From Bacteroidaceae bacterium (lineage in GTDB: Bacteria > Bacteroidota > Bacteroidia > Bacteroidales > Bacteroidaceae), in contig JAFUVE010000029.1 in assembly GCA_017483765.1 (NCBI GenBank), forward strand, positions 1 through 54,591: a stretch of 54,591 bases of DNA, written 5' to 3'. Numbering within the stretch: the stretch's first letter is position 1; each line of letters opens with the position of its first letter. Shown piece after piece: positions 9,283 to 17,122 of this stretch. Made by a program: the position numbers and the translations under genes. Under the pieces are notes generated by a model, which ran no database searches, had not been told where the DNA came from, and saw only the letters and a list, made by a program, of their open reading frames with translations.

Positions 9283-9963
9283 ATGAGAAGACGATTAATG
9301 ACATTCATCGCAGCATTTGCCTGTTGCCTTATGATTTGCGGACAGAGCAAGCCGTCGGTGACCATTTTCGGTGATTCGTACTCCACATTTGAAGGATATG
9401 TGACACCAGACAGCATGGAACTCTGGTATTTCAAGGGCAACACGCTGAACCGCACAGACGTCATAGACGTGAAGCAGACATGGTGGTGGCAACTGATCAA
9501 AGAGAAAGGCTGGAAGCTGGAGCGCAACAACTCATGGTCTGGCTCCACGATCAGCTACAGCGGCTACAACAAGGCCGACTACCGTCCACGTTCGTTCATC
9601 ACCCGCGTGGACAACCTGGGCACACCCGACATCATCCTGCTGTTCGGCTCCACGAATGACGCATGGGCCGGCAGTCCCATAGGCGAGTACAAATACGAAG
9701 GATTCCAAGACAACGACTTCTATGCCTTCCGTCCTGCATTCGCCTATCTGCTTGAGCAACTTCAAGAGCGCTACCCCACTGCCGACCTCTACGTGATATC
9801 CAACTGCGAGCTGCGCGAGGAGATCCCATCGTCGATGCAGGCCATATGCAGTCATTACGGCGTGGAGATGATTCAGCTGAAAGACATCGACAAGAAAAAC
9901 GGCCACCCCACAATCAAAGGAATGAAACAGATAGCAGAGCAGGTGGGAGCCCACATCAAGTAA
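9283..9963 (+). CDS. SGNH/GDSL-family hydrolase
   Basis: A 226-residue secreted esterase-like protein with a signal peptide (MTFIAAFACCLMICGQ). SGNH blocks are visible: block I VTIFGDSYSTFEG with the nucleophile Ser, block III GSTNDAW with the oxyanion Asn, and block V NGHPTIKGMKQIAEQ with the catalytic His. Such enzymes remove acyl groups from sugars, lipids or peptidoglycan. Beside pectinases a carbohydrate esterase role is plausible, but this is inference from position only. Confidence 0.82.
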   Translation: MRRRLMTFIAAFACCLMICGQSKPSVTIFGDSYSTFEGYVTPDSMELWYFKGNTLNRTDVIDVKQTWWWQLIKEKGWKLERNNSWSGSTISYSGYNKADYRPRSFITRVDNLGTPDIILLFGSTNDAWAGSPIGEYKYEGFQDNDFYAFRPAFAYLLEQLQERYPTADLYVISNCELREEIPSSMQAICSHYGVEMIQLKDIDKKNGHPTIKGMKQIAEQVGAHIK

Positions 9964-10003
9964 AAATAACATAAATTACTATAAAAATAAAAAACGAATT
10001 AAC

Positions 10004-10528
10004 ATGTTGATGAATAACTGGTTCGAGTGCAAGGTGAAGACAGAGAAGACACTCGAGAACGGAACACAGAAGAAAGTGACAGAACCCTATTTGGTAGACG
10101 CCTTGAATTTCACGGAGGCCGAAGCCCGCATCATCCGCGAAATCAGTCCCTACTGCAATGGGGAGTTGGAAGTCGTTGACATCAAGCGCGTGAAATACTC
10201 CGAGATGTTCACAAACGAAGCGGAAAGCGCTGACAAATGGTACAAAGTGAAGGCGATGTTCATCACGCTCGACGAGAAGAGTCAGACAGAGAAGAAAAGC
10301 GCCACGTTCATCCTGGTTCAGGCCAGCGATTTCCAAAACGCAGTCGACACATTCGTCAACGGCATGAAAGGCGGAATGTCGGACTACGAGATCCACACGA
10401 TTCAGGAGACGAACATTCTTGACGTGTTCCCGTTCGAAGCCGTCAGCCGGGAAAAACTACCAACGACGGACGACACTCCAAACGAAGAAGAACAGTTCTC
10501 CGTGAAGGAAGGAAGTCCAGAGGAATAA
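10004..10528 (+). CDS. DUF4494 domain-containing protein
   Basis: A 174-residue cytosolic protein of a conserved Bacteroidota family of unknown function. The N-terminal signature is NWFECKVKTEKTLENGTQK, followed by VTEPYLVDALNFTEAEARI. The C terminus is acidic. It has no signal peptide, membrane segment or recognisable catalytic motif. It lies 40 bp after the SGNH gene and 78 bp before the YggS-family gene on the same strand, so the latter two may be co-transcribed. No function is proposed. Confidence 0.85.
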   Translation: MLMNNWFECKVKTEKTLENGTQKKVTEPYLVDALNFTEAEARIIREISPYCNGELEVVDIKRVKYSEMFTNEAESADKWYKVKAMFITLDEKSQTEKKSATFILVQASDFQNAVDTFVNGMKGGMSDYEIHTIQETNILDVFPFEAVSREKLPTTDDTPNEEEQFSVKEGSPEE

Positions 10529-10606
10529 GCATCATGAAAGAAACGGCGGCATTTGCCGCTGTCGGATGGGCAATTCAAAAAAACAAACTAAAGCAACACA
10601 ACAACC

Positions 10607-11272
10607 TTGATACAAGAAGAGTTAGACAAGATACGAGAGGAGCTGCCGGAGGGCGTCCGTCTGGTGGCCATCTCCAAATATCATCCCACCTCCGCTATAG
10701 AAGAGGCCTACGACTGTGGCCAGCGGATATTCGGCGAGAACCACGTACAGGAACTGATGGAAAAAGAGTCCGTCCTTCCTAAAGACATCGAATGGCATTT
10801 CACAGGCCACTTGCAGACCAACAAAGTGAAGTATATCGCTCCATTCATCCGTCTGATTCATGCCGTGGACACAGAGAAACTGCTTCGCGAGATAGACAAG
10901 CAAGGCAGGAAAGCCGGCAGAAGGATTCCCTGCCTGCTTCAGTTGCATATCGCCAAGGAGCAGACAAAATACGGATTCACCCCAGAGGAACTGGATGCCT
11001 TTCTTCAGACAGGCATCCACAAAGAACTGGACTTTGCAGAGATTCACGGCCTGATGTGTATGGCCACTTTCACAGACGACCAGTCACAGATAGACGCCGA
11101 GTTCGCCCGGGCACATGACATTTTCGAGCAGACAAAAGAGCGATATTTTTCCGACTCGCCCTTCTACACAGAACTGTCGATGGGTATGAGCGAAGACTAC
11201 ACCTTGGCACTACGTCATGGGAGCACCCTCGTAAGGATCGGCACCCGGATATTCGGAGAGCGGGTGTATTAA
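10607..11272 (+). CDS. YggS/PLPBP-family pyridoxal phosphate-binding protein
   Basis: A 221-residue single-domain protein with the fold III alanine-racemase barrel. It binds PLP and takes part in vitamin B6 and amino-acid homeostasis. The PLP lysine lies in VRLVAISKYHPTSAIEEAY. Also seen are FGENHVQEL, EWHFTGHLQTNKVKYI and the C-terminal LSMGMSEDYTLALRHGSTLVRIGTRIFG. The start is a TTG, which gives the usual short helix (IQEELDKIREEL) before the barrel. No in-frame ATG fits better. Confidence 0.93.
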   Translation: MIQEELDKIREELPEGVRLVAISKYHPTSAIEEAYDCGQRIFGENHVQELMEKESVLPKDIEWHFTGHLQTNKVKYIAPFIRLIHAVDTEKLLREIDKQGRKAGRRIPCLLQLHIAKEQTKYGFTPEELDAFLQTGIHKELDFAEIHGLMCMATFTDDQSQIDAEFARAHDIFEQTKERYFSDSPFYTELSMGMSEDYTLALRHGSTLVRIGTRIFGERVY

Positions 11273-11285
11273 GCCTTTGAGTTTG

Positions 11286-11306
11286 ACTGCGTTGGCAACG
11301 CAGTAT
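11286..11306. repeat. Small inverted repeat after the yggS-like gene
   Basis: CTGCGTT and AACGCAG form a perfect 7-bp stem around GGC. No T-run follows on the plus strand, so it is a poor intrinsic terminator and may be only an RNA 3'-end stabiliser. Confidence 0.35.
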
Positions 11307-11435
11307 ACCCAACAGGTCCCGGCCAACAACGATGATGACAAGTAGGCTGGCTTAAGGTACAGCTATTCCAGGTATAAGATGTTTGAATTCAGGATAAGAG
11401 CCATTATTGACAAAAACTGAAAACGGAAACAACCT

Positions 11436-12053
11436 ATGGAAAAGAACCGCGAAATAGCCCGTTTGTTTGCCAAGCGCTATGGTGAGAACGGCACGCTCAG
11501 CAGCCAAAGCATAGAATGGCTGGCTCAGATACTGATTCCCATCAAGACACTGAAGGGCGATTATGTTCTGACCGAGGGCACGGTATGCAAGCACATCTAC
11601 TACATTGACCGCGGCCTGGTGCGTCAGACCTACACAAAGAAAGGGAAAGTGCTGACCGAACATATCGGCCATGAGGGCAGCATAATCATCTGCATAGAGA
11701 GCATGCTGAACAAGGTTCCGTCCCATCTGTCGATCGAATGTCTGGAGCCATGCTGGATTTACGCCCTGCCCTACGATGACATCGTCACCATCTCCCACAG
11801 CTCGTTTGAATTATGCAATGTGCTGATGTCGATATTCAAGGAGTCGCTGATTCTGTCGCAACGCAAAGCCGACACGCTGCGCTACTCCAATGCGATGGAG
11901 CGATACAAGCAGACACTCGCCGACTATCCTGAGATTATCCGCCGCACACCCCTCCATATTGTAGCCTCCTACCTCCAGATCACGCCCGAGACACTGAGTC
12001 GTGTCCGCACGCAATATCACGAGGAACAGGCTGCAGCAAACAGCAGTCAATGA
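11436..12053 (+). CDS. Crp/Fnr-family transcriptional regulator
   Basis: A 205-residue protein. Residues about 25-135 resemble the cyclic-nucleotide-binding beta-roll (LKGDYVLTEGTVCKHIYYID, RGLVRQTYTKKGKVL, GHEGSIIICIESML). Residues about 165-200 form a helix-turn-helix (RRTPLHIVASYLQITPETLS, RVR), the usual Crp/Fnr C-terminal reader. No cysteine cluster for an Fe-S sensor is seen, so the signal is unknown. The last codons overlap the next gene by 4 bp (ATGA), so the two are translationally coupled. The regulator may control that small operon. Confidence 0.87.
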   Translation: MEKNREIARLFAKRYGENGTLSSQSIEWLAQILIPIKTLKGDYVLTEGTVCKHIYYIDRGLVRQTYTKKGKVLTEHIGHEGSIIICIESMLNKVPSHLSIECLEPCWIYALPYDDIVTISHSSFELCNVLMSIFKESLILSQRKADTLRYSNAMERYKQTLADYPEIIRRTPLHIVASYLQITPETLSRVRTQYHEEQAAANSSQ

Positions 12054-12466
12054 TGAAAACAGAAGAGATACTGATAGATTTCCCCGTGGCAGTGGATCCC
12101 CGTGGGAGCCTGGCCATCGCTGAGGGCACCGCACTTCCCTTTGAGGTGAAGCGCGTGTTCTGGATATACGACATAGCCGAAGAGAAAACACGTGGCGGCC
12201 ATGCCCATACCAGCTGCGAGGAGATTGTGATAGCCGTAGCCGGAAGTTTCGACATGGTGGTCGACGACGGCCTCGAGCGCATGGTGGTCAGGATGGACAG
12301 CCCCTCGAAAGGGATCTATATCAAGAAAAACGTGTGGTGCGAGCTCCGGAATTTCAGCAGCGGAACGGTATGCGTGGTCCTGGCGTCCGAGCCTTACAAC
12401 CTGAACGGCTATATGAAGGACTACGATGAGTTCAAGAAAATGAAGAATTGTTTAAGTGAAAAGTGA
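12050..12466 (+). CDS. FdtA/QdtA-type cupin, sugar 3,4-ketoisomerase-like
   Basis: A 138-residue cupin of the WxcM-like family. Family members isomerise dTDP-4-keto-6-deoxy-glucose to the 3-keto sugar for surface polysaccharides. Signatures are VDPRGSLAIAEG, VKRVFWIYDI, the metal/substrate-binding RGGHAHTSCEEIVIAVAG, and SPSKGIYIKKNVWCELRNFS. The length is normal for the single-domain family. A 4-bp overlap couples it to the upstream Crp/Fnr gene. No other dTDP-sugar gene lies nearby, so the acting pathway is not shown here. Confidence 0.85.
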   Translation: MMKTEEILIDFPVAVDPRGSLAIAEGTALPFEVKRVFWIYDIAEEKTRGGHAHTSCEEIVIAVAGSFDMVVDDGLERMVVRMDSPSKGIYIKKNVWCELRNFSSGTVCVVLASEPYNLNGYMKDYDEFKKMKNCLSEK

Positions 12467-12485
12467 AGAGTGAAGAGTGAAAAGT
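12454..12485. repeat. Heptamer tandem repeat at the 3' end of the cupin gene
   Basis: About four and a half copies of AAGTGAA/GAGTGAA, the first copies overlapping the stop codon of the cupin gene. It matches the 7-bp periodicity seen in several other spacers of this window. Confidence 0.7.
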
Positions 12486-12594
12486 GTATTTACTTTGTAC
12501 TTGGTATTCATCTGACAGTCAAAGCGTAGGAACACACTTATTCTTCCTTTGAACCTGCATCAGTCCATGTATTATCCCATTAAACAGAAAAAAA

Positions 12595-13551
12595 TTGCTG
12601 ACACTTGTGCCCTATACAACAGAAATGGAACCGCAATGGAACGCGGCCATTGAAAGAAGCCGGAACGGAACGTTTCTGCTCGACCGTCGTTTCATGGACT
12701 ATCATCAGGAACGGTTTCACGACTGCTCACTGATGTTTCTCAAGCGGGACAAAGTGCTGGGATGCTTTCCCGCCAATTACGACACAGAAAGCCACACCGT
12801 CTACTCCCATCAGGGACTGACATACGGGGGGCTGCTTCTTCACGACGAGACAAGTACGAGCCAGGTGCTCGACATGTTTGACTTACTGAGAAGTCACTAC
12901 AAGCAAGAACTCGGAGCCGACAAGCTTGTGTATAAAGCCATTCCGTCAATCTACCATCGCTATCCGAGCGAGGAAGACCGCTATGCCCTGTTTCGTAATG
13001 GTGCCAGTCTGACGGCCCGCGGCATATCATCGGCAATCGACCTCAGATGGCCCATCGGATATGACAAAAGCCGCAGACGCATGCTCCGCAAAGGCGAATC
13101 CTCTTCGTTGAGGCTTTACGAAACCAATGCCCCAGAAGAAATCGAAGAATACTGGAATATGCTGGACACATGCCTCACAGCCCGCCATGGGGTGCATCCC
13201 GTACACAACTGTGCTGAGATGAGATTGCTGACCAGCCGCTTTCCTGAGCAAATCAAACTATACGCATGCCGGACATCAGACGGAGAACTCATGGCCGGAT
13301 GCTGGCTATTTATCAGCAGCAGGGTGGTCCACACACAATATATGACAGTGAGCGACCAAGGGAAAAAGACAGGCGGCCTGGACTATATGATCAGCCGCCT
13401 AAAGGAGAAATACAGCCAGAAATATGACTATCTCGACTTCGGTATTTCCACAGAAAACGGCGGAAGATACCTAAACGAGAATCTGATTTACCAGAAAGAA
13501 GGCCTGGGTGGCCGGGGAGTATGCTACGATATCTATGAGATGAAATTATGA
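12595..13551 (+). CDS. GNAT/FemAB-like acyltransferase family protein
   Basis: A 318-residue protein resembling Bacteroidota FemAB/GNAT-fold transferases of unassigned substrate. Recognisable pieces are RNGTFLLDRRFMDYHQERF near the N terminus, YSHQGLTYGGLLL, VYKAIPSIYHRYPSEEDRYA and, near the C terminus, KYDYLDFGISTENGGRYLNE. The chosen start is TTG. An ATG at 12567 lies in another frame and would join this gene if one A were lost from the run of seven A at 12588-12594, so the true start may be about nine codons upstream. It follows a sugar-modifying cupin and may add an acyl group to a surface sugar; this is inference. Confidence 0.72.
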   Translation: MLTLVPYTTEMEPQWNAAIERSRNGTFLLDRRFMDYHQERFHDCSLMFLKRDKVLGCFPANYDTESHTVYSHQGLTYGGLLLHDETSTSQVLDMFDLLRSHYKQELGADKLVYKAIPSIYHRYPSEEDRYALFRNGASLTARGISSAIDLRWPIGYDKSRRRMLRKGESSSLRLYETNAPEEIEEYWNMLDTCLTARHGVHPVHNCAEMRLLTSRFPEQIKLYACRTSDGELMAGCWLFISSRVVHTQYMTVSDQGKKTGGLDYMISRLKEKYSQKYDYLDFGISTENGGRYLNENLIYQKEGLGGRGVCYDIYEMKL

Positions 13552-13553
13552 CC

Positions 13554-14003
13554 TTATTTGAAAAGGTGCTCAATGATGTCAATCGCATCTTTCACAGCAG
13601 AGAAGTCCTTAGGGTAAGCCATATAGCCACCAGAACTGATTGACTCTCCATTTTCGAACTTCACACCGACTGTCCAGGAATATCCGTCGTAAATCCTCAC
13701 ATGAGGCCTATAGCGTTCCTTGTAGTTTTGGATTTTGCCTCTTTTCAGGCAATCATAGATCTTGTCCATCACCTCCGGCCCACACACTGTAGAATCCACT
13801 TTCTCAAAGTCTACCATCTGGGCAAGACATCGTCCGTCGGGCATAAGAGATACAGACCTGACCATATCAGGGACGGACCTGGTCCCTTGCTTGACATAAT
13901 TGAAAGAGAGGATTCTTGAATCAGGCAATGACTTTCGGGACGCACATCCGGCAAACAGCAAGATAAGACCACAGGAAGTCAAGAAAAACAAAAAATATTT
14001 CAT
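13554..14003 (-). CDS. Small lipoprotein of unknown function
   Basis: A 149-residue protein with a clear lipoprotein signal (FFLTSCGLILLFAGC, Cys at about residue 20), so it is anchored in a membrane after export. The mature part is compact (VRSVSLMPDGRCLAQMVDFE, YDGYSWTVGVKFENGESISS) and no catalytic motif is seen. It starts 3 bp after the stop of the uracil-DNA-glycosylase-like gene, so both probably share one transcript. Its 3' end meets the acetyltransferase-like gene tail to tail with 2 bp between. Confidence 0.7.
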   Translation of the reverse strand: MKYFLFFLTSCGLILLFAGCASRKSLPDSRILSFNYVKQGTRSVPDMVRSVSLMPDGRCLAQMVDFEKVDSTVCGPEVMDKIYDCLKRGKIQNYKERYRPHVRIYDGYSWTVGVKFENGESISSGGYMAYPKDFSAVKDAIDIIEHLFK

Positions 14004-14006
14004 AGG

Positions 14007-14600
14007 CTAAAATAATAAAAACTGCTGGAACATTCGTTTATAGGCCTCTGCTTTCTTTGTGATGCTGAGCGGATAGGCCCTGGAACTTGACGGGAGACGA
14101 TAGAGACAGACACCATCAAGGATGGGAATCGGAACAGACTCCCCCACTTTCGGTGTCAGAGGAATTTGAAGTGACTCAACGATGGTGTCGGTAGCTTTCG
14201 TCCCTGTGGTGACGATGGCCTTGAGCTGACTGCACTGGCTTATAAGTGTGCGGATGTCGGTGGGCTCCACCACTTCGAGAAACTTGTCTGACGCATTGTC
14301 TGCAAGCCGGCGTACTGCCGTTGCCGTGTCGTAATATCCGATACCAAGCCGACGGCAATGAGAAATGATTTCGTCGAGTTTGAATTTCTTGCTGTCAAGG
14401 TCAACAAAATGGTCCTTGTCGTTATAAAACACCATCCCTTGGATCCGCCAGTGGTCGTTGATGAAGTTCGGATAAAAAAAATCGACACACCAGCGTTTGC
14501 GCTGTGGTGGGAAACTTCCAAGAAAAAGGATTTTCGTGTCGGCATGGATAAAAGGCTCGAGCGGATGCCGCTCTACGGGAGGAAGTGATTTGTCTGGCAT
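14007..14600 (-). CDS. Uracil-DNA glycosylase family protein
   Basis: A 197-residue cytosolic protein of the UDG superfamily, a Bacteroidota branch. It shows the N-terminal pattern DTKILFLGSFPPQRKRWCVD, then FFYPNFINDHWRIQG, and a later IVTTGTKATDTIVESL strand-helix. The C-terminal LPSSSRAYPLSITKKAEAY is the likely DNA-contacting loop. Family members remove uracil or related bases in base-excision repair, but this branch is not well characterised. A CAAAGATA (minus-strand TATCTTTG) box at 14661-14668 is the likely promoter of this gene and the lipoprotein. Confidence 0.78.
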   Translation of the reverse strand: MPDKSLPPVERHPLEPFIHADTKILFLGSFPPQRKRWCVDFFYPNFINDHWRIQGMVFYNDKDHFVDLDSKKFKLDEIISHCRRLGIGYYDTATAVRRLADNASDKFLEVVEPTDIRTLISQCSQLKAIVTTGTKATDTIVESLQIPLTPKVGESVPIPILDGVCLYRLPSSSRAYPLSITKKAEAYKRMFQQFLLF

Positions 14601-14660
14601 TTTGGGATAAAAATAAGGAAAAAGAAATCATTGATGGCTAATCAAGCAACAATAGTTTTA

Positions 14661-14668
14661 CAAAGATA
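14661..14668 (-). promoter_or_regulatory. Likely -7 box for the UDG-like/lipoprotein pair
   Basis: The minus strand reads TATCTTTG, a match to TAnnTTTG, about 60 bases before the ATG. The -33 position carries only ATTG, so the promoter is weaker than the consensus examples in this window. Confidence 0.5.
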
Positions 14669-14747
14669 GGAAATAGAAATTAAACTGACAATTTTATCAA
14701 TTGAAAAATTATGCGTAAATTTGCAAATGAATTAAAATGTCGAAGTT

Positions 14748-15311
14748 ATGGAACAGAACACATCAACTGAAAAACGCTGGAAAATATTGAAATCAGAATA
14801 TATCAGCCGTCGTCCATGGATGACGGCCAGGAAGGACTGCGTGGAATTGCCCGACGGACGTGTGAATCCCGAATACTGGGTGTTGGAATACCCCGACTGG
14901 GTAAACGTGATAGCCATCACGAAGGACGGACGGATGCTGATGGAACGTCAGTACCGCCATGGCCTGGGCCGCACCTGCTATGAGTTGCCCTGCGGAGTAG
15001 TGGAGGAAGGAGAGGCTCCATTGCTGGCCGCCCAGCGCGAGCTGATGGAAGAGACGGGATTCGGTGGTGGAGAATGGAAGGAGATCATGACGCTGTCGGC
15101 CAACTCAAGCGCGATGACCAACCTCTCGCACACGTTCCTGGCCATTGGCGTGGAAAAGATCGGAGAGCAGAGCCTTGACGACACAGAGGACCTCGAGGTT
15201 TACATCATGGAACAAGAGGAAGTAAAGAAACTTTTACTCGACAACCAGATTATGCAGGCCCTGATGGTGGGTCCGCTTTATAAATATTTTTTCGAATTGA
15301 AAGGAAAATAA
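14748..15311 (+). CDS. Nudix hydrolase
   Basis: A 187-residue ADP-ribose-pyrophosphatase-like protein. The Nudix box is complete: G-x5-E-x7-REL-x-EE-x-GF, within residues about 83-105 (GVVEEGEAPLLAAQ, then RELMEETGF). The preceding VIAITKDGRMLMERQYRHG and the flanking ELPCG are typical of ADP-sugar hydrolases. It would cleave a nucleoside-diphosphate sugar in the cytosol. A TAAATTTG box at 14716-14723 lies in the spacer shared with the divergent UDG-like gene. Confidence 0.93.
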   Translation: MEQNTSTEKRWKILKSEYISRRPWMTARKDCVELPDGRVNPEYWVLEYPDWVNVIAITKDGRMLMERQYRHGLGRTCYELPCGVVEEGEAPLLAAQRELMEETGFGGGEWKEIMTLSANSSAMTNLSHTFLAIGVEKIGEQSLDDTEDLEVYIMEQEEVKKLLLDNQIMQALMVGPLYKYFFELKGK

Positions 15312-15323
15312 ACCTTTGAGATT

Positions 15324-15355
15324 TAACCATGAAGACGGATATGCGACATGGTTAG
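15324..15355. repeat. Inverted repeat after the Nudix gene
   Basis: TAACCATG and CATGGTTA are perfect 8-bp arms separated by about 15 bases. An A-rich tract follows on the plus strand, so it would only be terminator-like on the minus strand. Its role is unclear. Confidence 0.4.
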
Positions 15356-15386
15356 CTGACAAAAACAAAAAAACGGACCAGAAGTT

Positions 15387-15432
15387 CGTGAACAATAGTT
15401 GTTTCATAACGTGAACGATAGTTGTTTCATAA
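15387..15432. repeat. Tandem 23-bp repeat upstream of cca
   Basis: Two abutting 23-bp copies (15387-15409 and 15410-15432) differ at one base. Each holds the dyad AACAATAGTTGTT (AACGATAGTTGTT in the second copy). The spacing of about two helical turns and the position about 50 bp before the cca start suit a tandem operator. Confidence 0.6.
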
Positions 15433-15479
15433 ATAGGTAATTGGTTATAAAAAACTGAATAATTAGAGAGGAATACAGA

Positions 15480-17042
15480 ATGAAGTTATATACCGACGAA
15501 GAACTTAAGGAGAAGATATCGAATGAGATGTTCCGCCTGGTTGGGGAGGTGGCGGACCAATTAGGCTACGAATGCTATACGATAGGTGGCTTTGTGCGCG
15601 ACCTGTTTCTGGAGCGCAAGAGCGACGACGTGGACTGCGTGGTCGTGGGAAGCGGCATCAAGATGGCAGAAGCTGTGGCAGACGAGATTCAAAGACGCTA
15701 CCGCCACCGTCCTCATGTGGCCACTTATGCCAATTTCGGCACGGCACAGATGAAGCTCCGCAGCAAGTACATGGACCTTGGCGGGCTGGACGAAGTGGAG
15801 CTGGAATTCGTGGGTGCACGAAAAGAGAGCTACAAGCGGGGCTCACGCAAGCCAATAGTAGAAGACGGCACACTGGAAGACGACCAGAACCGCCGCGACT
15901 TCACAATCAACGCAATGGCACTTTGCCTGAACCACGACCACTTCGGCGAATTGGTGGATCCTTTCGACGGACTGTTCGACCTGGAAGACGGCATTATCCG
16001 CACCCCACTCGACCCCGACATCACCTTCAGCGACGACCCGCTGCGAATGATGCGCTGCATCCGGTTTGCCTCACGCTTCAATTTCATGATAGAGGACGAG
16101 ACGTTCGAGGCACTGGAGCGCAACAAAGAACGCATCAAAATCATCAGCGGCGAACGTATCATCGACGAGCTGAACAAGATCCTGATGTGCGACCATCCCT
16201 CCAAAGGCCTTGTAGACCTTGAGCGCTGTGGACTGCTCGAGCTTATCTTCCCTGAACTGCATGCCTTGGAAGGAATCGACTCAGTAAACGGACGTGCCCA
16301 CAAGGACAATTTCTACCACACGCTGGAGGTGCTGGAAAATGTGGTGAAAGCACAGAAAGAGGCCAGAGAGAAAGCTGCCTCACAGCCGGAGGCTGAAGAT
16401 AAGGCAGAGAAAACGCCAGAGACAGATGAACCAGCCAAGACCGTGACCGACCCGCTTTGGCTCCGCTGGGCCGCCTTGCTTCATGACATCGGAAAGCCTC
16501 GGAGCAAGCAATGGGACGGTAAGACCTGGACGTTCCACAACCACGATCATATCGGGAAAAAGATGGTGCCGGGAATTTTCAAGCGAATGAAACTCCCTAC
16601 CGACGAACGGATGAAATACGTGGAGCGACTTGTGGGACTGCATATGCGGCCACAGGTGATAGCCGACGAAATCGTGACGGACTCAGCCGTACGGCGGCTG
16701 GTGCATGACGTATCGCCTTATATCGACGACCTGATGATGCTCTGCGAGGCTGACATCACATCGAAAAATATGTTCAAGAAAGCCCGTTTCCTGGAGAACT
16801 ACCGCATGGTGAAGGAAAAGATCGAGGATTTGAAAGCCCGCGACTACGTCCGCCTGCTCCAGCCGGTCATCACAGGCGACGAAATCATGGAGCTCTTTCA
16901 TCTGCAGCCCGGCCCCGTCGTCGGCGAACTGAAAAAAGCACTGAAGGATGCCATCCTTGACAACACCGTGGAAAACGAGCACGGCGCCCTGATGCAGCTG
17001 CTCCAGACAAAAGCAAACGAATTGGGAATAGGCGACAGATGA
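15480..17042 (+). CDS. cca: CCA tRNA nucleotidyltransferase with HD domain
   Basis: A 520-residue class II nucleotidyltransferase that adds or repairs the 3'-CCA end of tRNA in the cytosol. The head domain shows CYTIGGFVRDLFLERKSDD (GGxVRD) followed by the metal-binding DVDCVVVG, then RRDFTINAMALCLN and DPLRMMRCIRFASRF. A C-terminal HD domain carries LLHDIGKPRSKQWDG, HNHDHIGKKM and a metal-type His-Asp set. Between them is a charged, Ala/Glu/Lys-rich linker (residues about 295-325) that is longer than usual. The direct-repeat pair lies upstream and an intrinsic terminator downstream. Confidence 0.95.
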   Translation: MKLYTDEELKEKISNEMFRLVGEVADQLGYECYTIGGFVRDLFLERKSDDVDCVVVGSGIKMAEAVADEIQRRYRHRPHVATYANFGTAQMKLRSKYMDLGGLDEVELEFVGARKESYKRGSRKPIVEDGTLEDDQNRRDFTINAMALCLNHDHFGELVDPFDGLFDLEDGIIRTPLDPDITFSDDPLRMMRCIRFASRFNFMIEDETFEALERNKERIKIISGERIIDELNKILMCDHPSKGLVDLERCGLLELIFPELHALEGIDSVNGRAHKDNFYHTLEVLENVVKAQKEAREKAASQPEAEDKAEKTPETDEPAKTVTDPLWLRWAALLHDIGKPRSKQWDGKTWTFHNHDHIGKKMVPGIFKRMKLPTDERMKYVERLVGLHMRPQVIADEIVTDSAVRRLVHDVSPYIDDLMMLCEADITSKNMFKKARFLENYRMVKEKIEDLKARDYVRLLQPVITGDEIMELFHLQPGPVVGELKKALKDAILDNTVENEHGALMQLLQTKANELGIGDR

Positions 17043-17087
17043 TTTTCAGACGTCTGTTTTATCTTCTATTTCTATGACACTTGAAAA

Positions 17088-17122
17088 GAAAAAGCACTCA
17101 GACTCGTTCTGGGTGCTTTTTC
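17088..17122. terminator. Bidirectional terminator between cca and the metallophosphoesterase
   Basis: GAAAAAGCACTCAG pairs with CTGGGTGCTTTTTC (14 bp, one G-T pair) around ACTCGTT. A-rich and T-rich flanks on the two sides allow use from both directions. It overlaps the last codons of the minus-strand gene. Confidence 0.8.

Noticed and set aside
10534-10782. An 82-codon frame starting with ATG before the YggS-like gene
   Set aside because: It overlaps the well-supported YggS frame and its translation is low in complexity and unlike any family.
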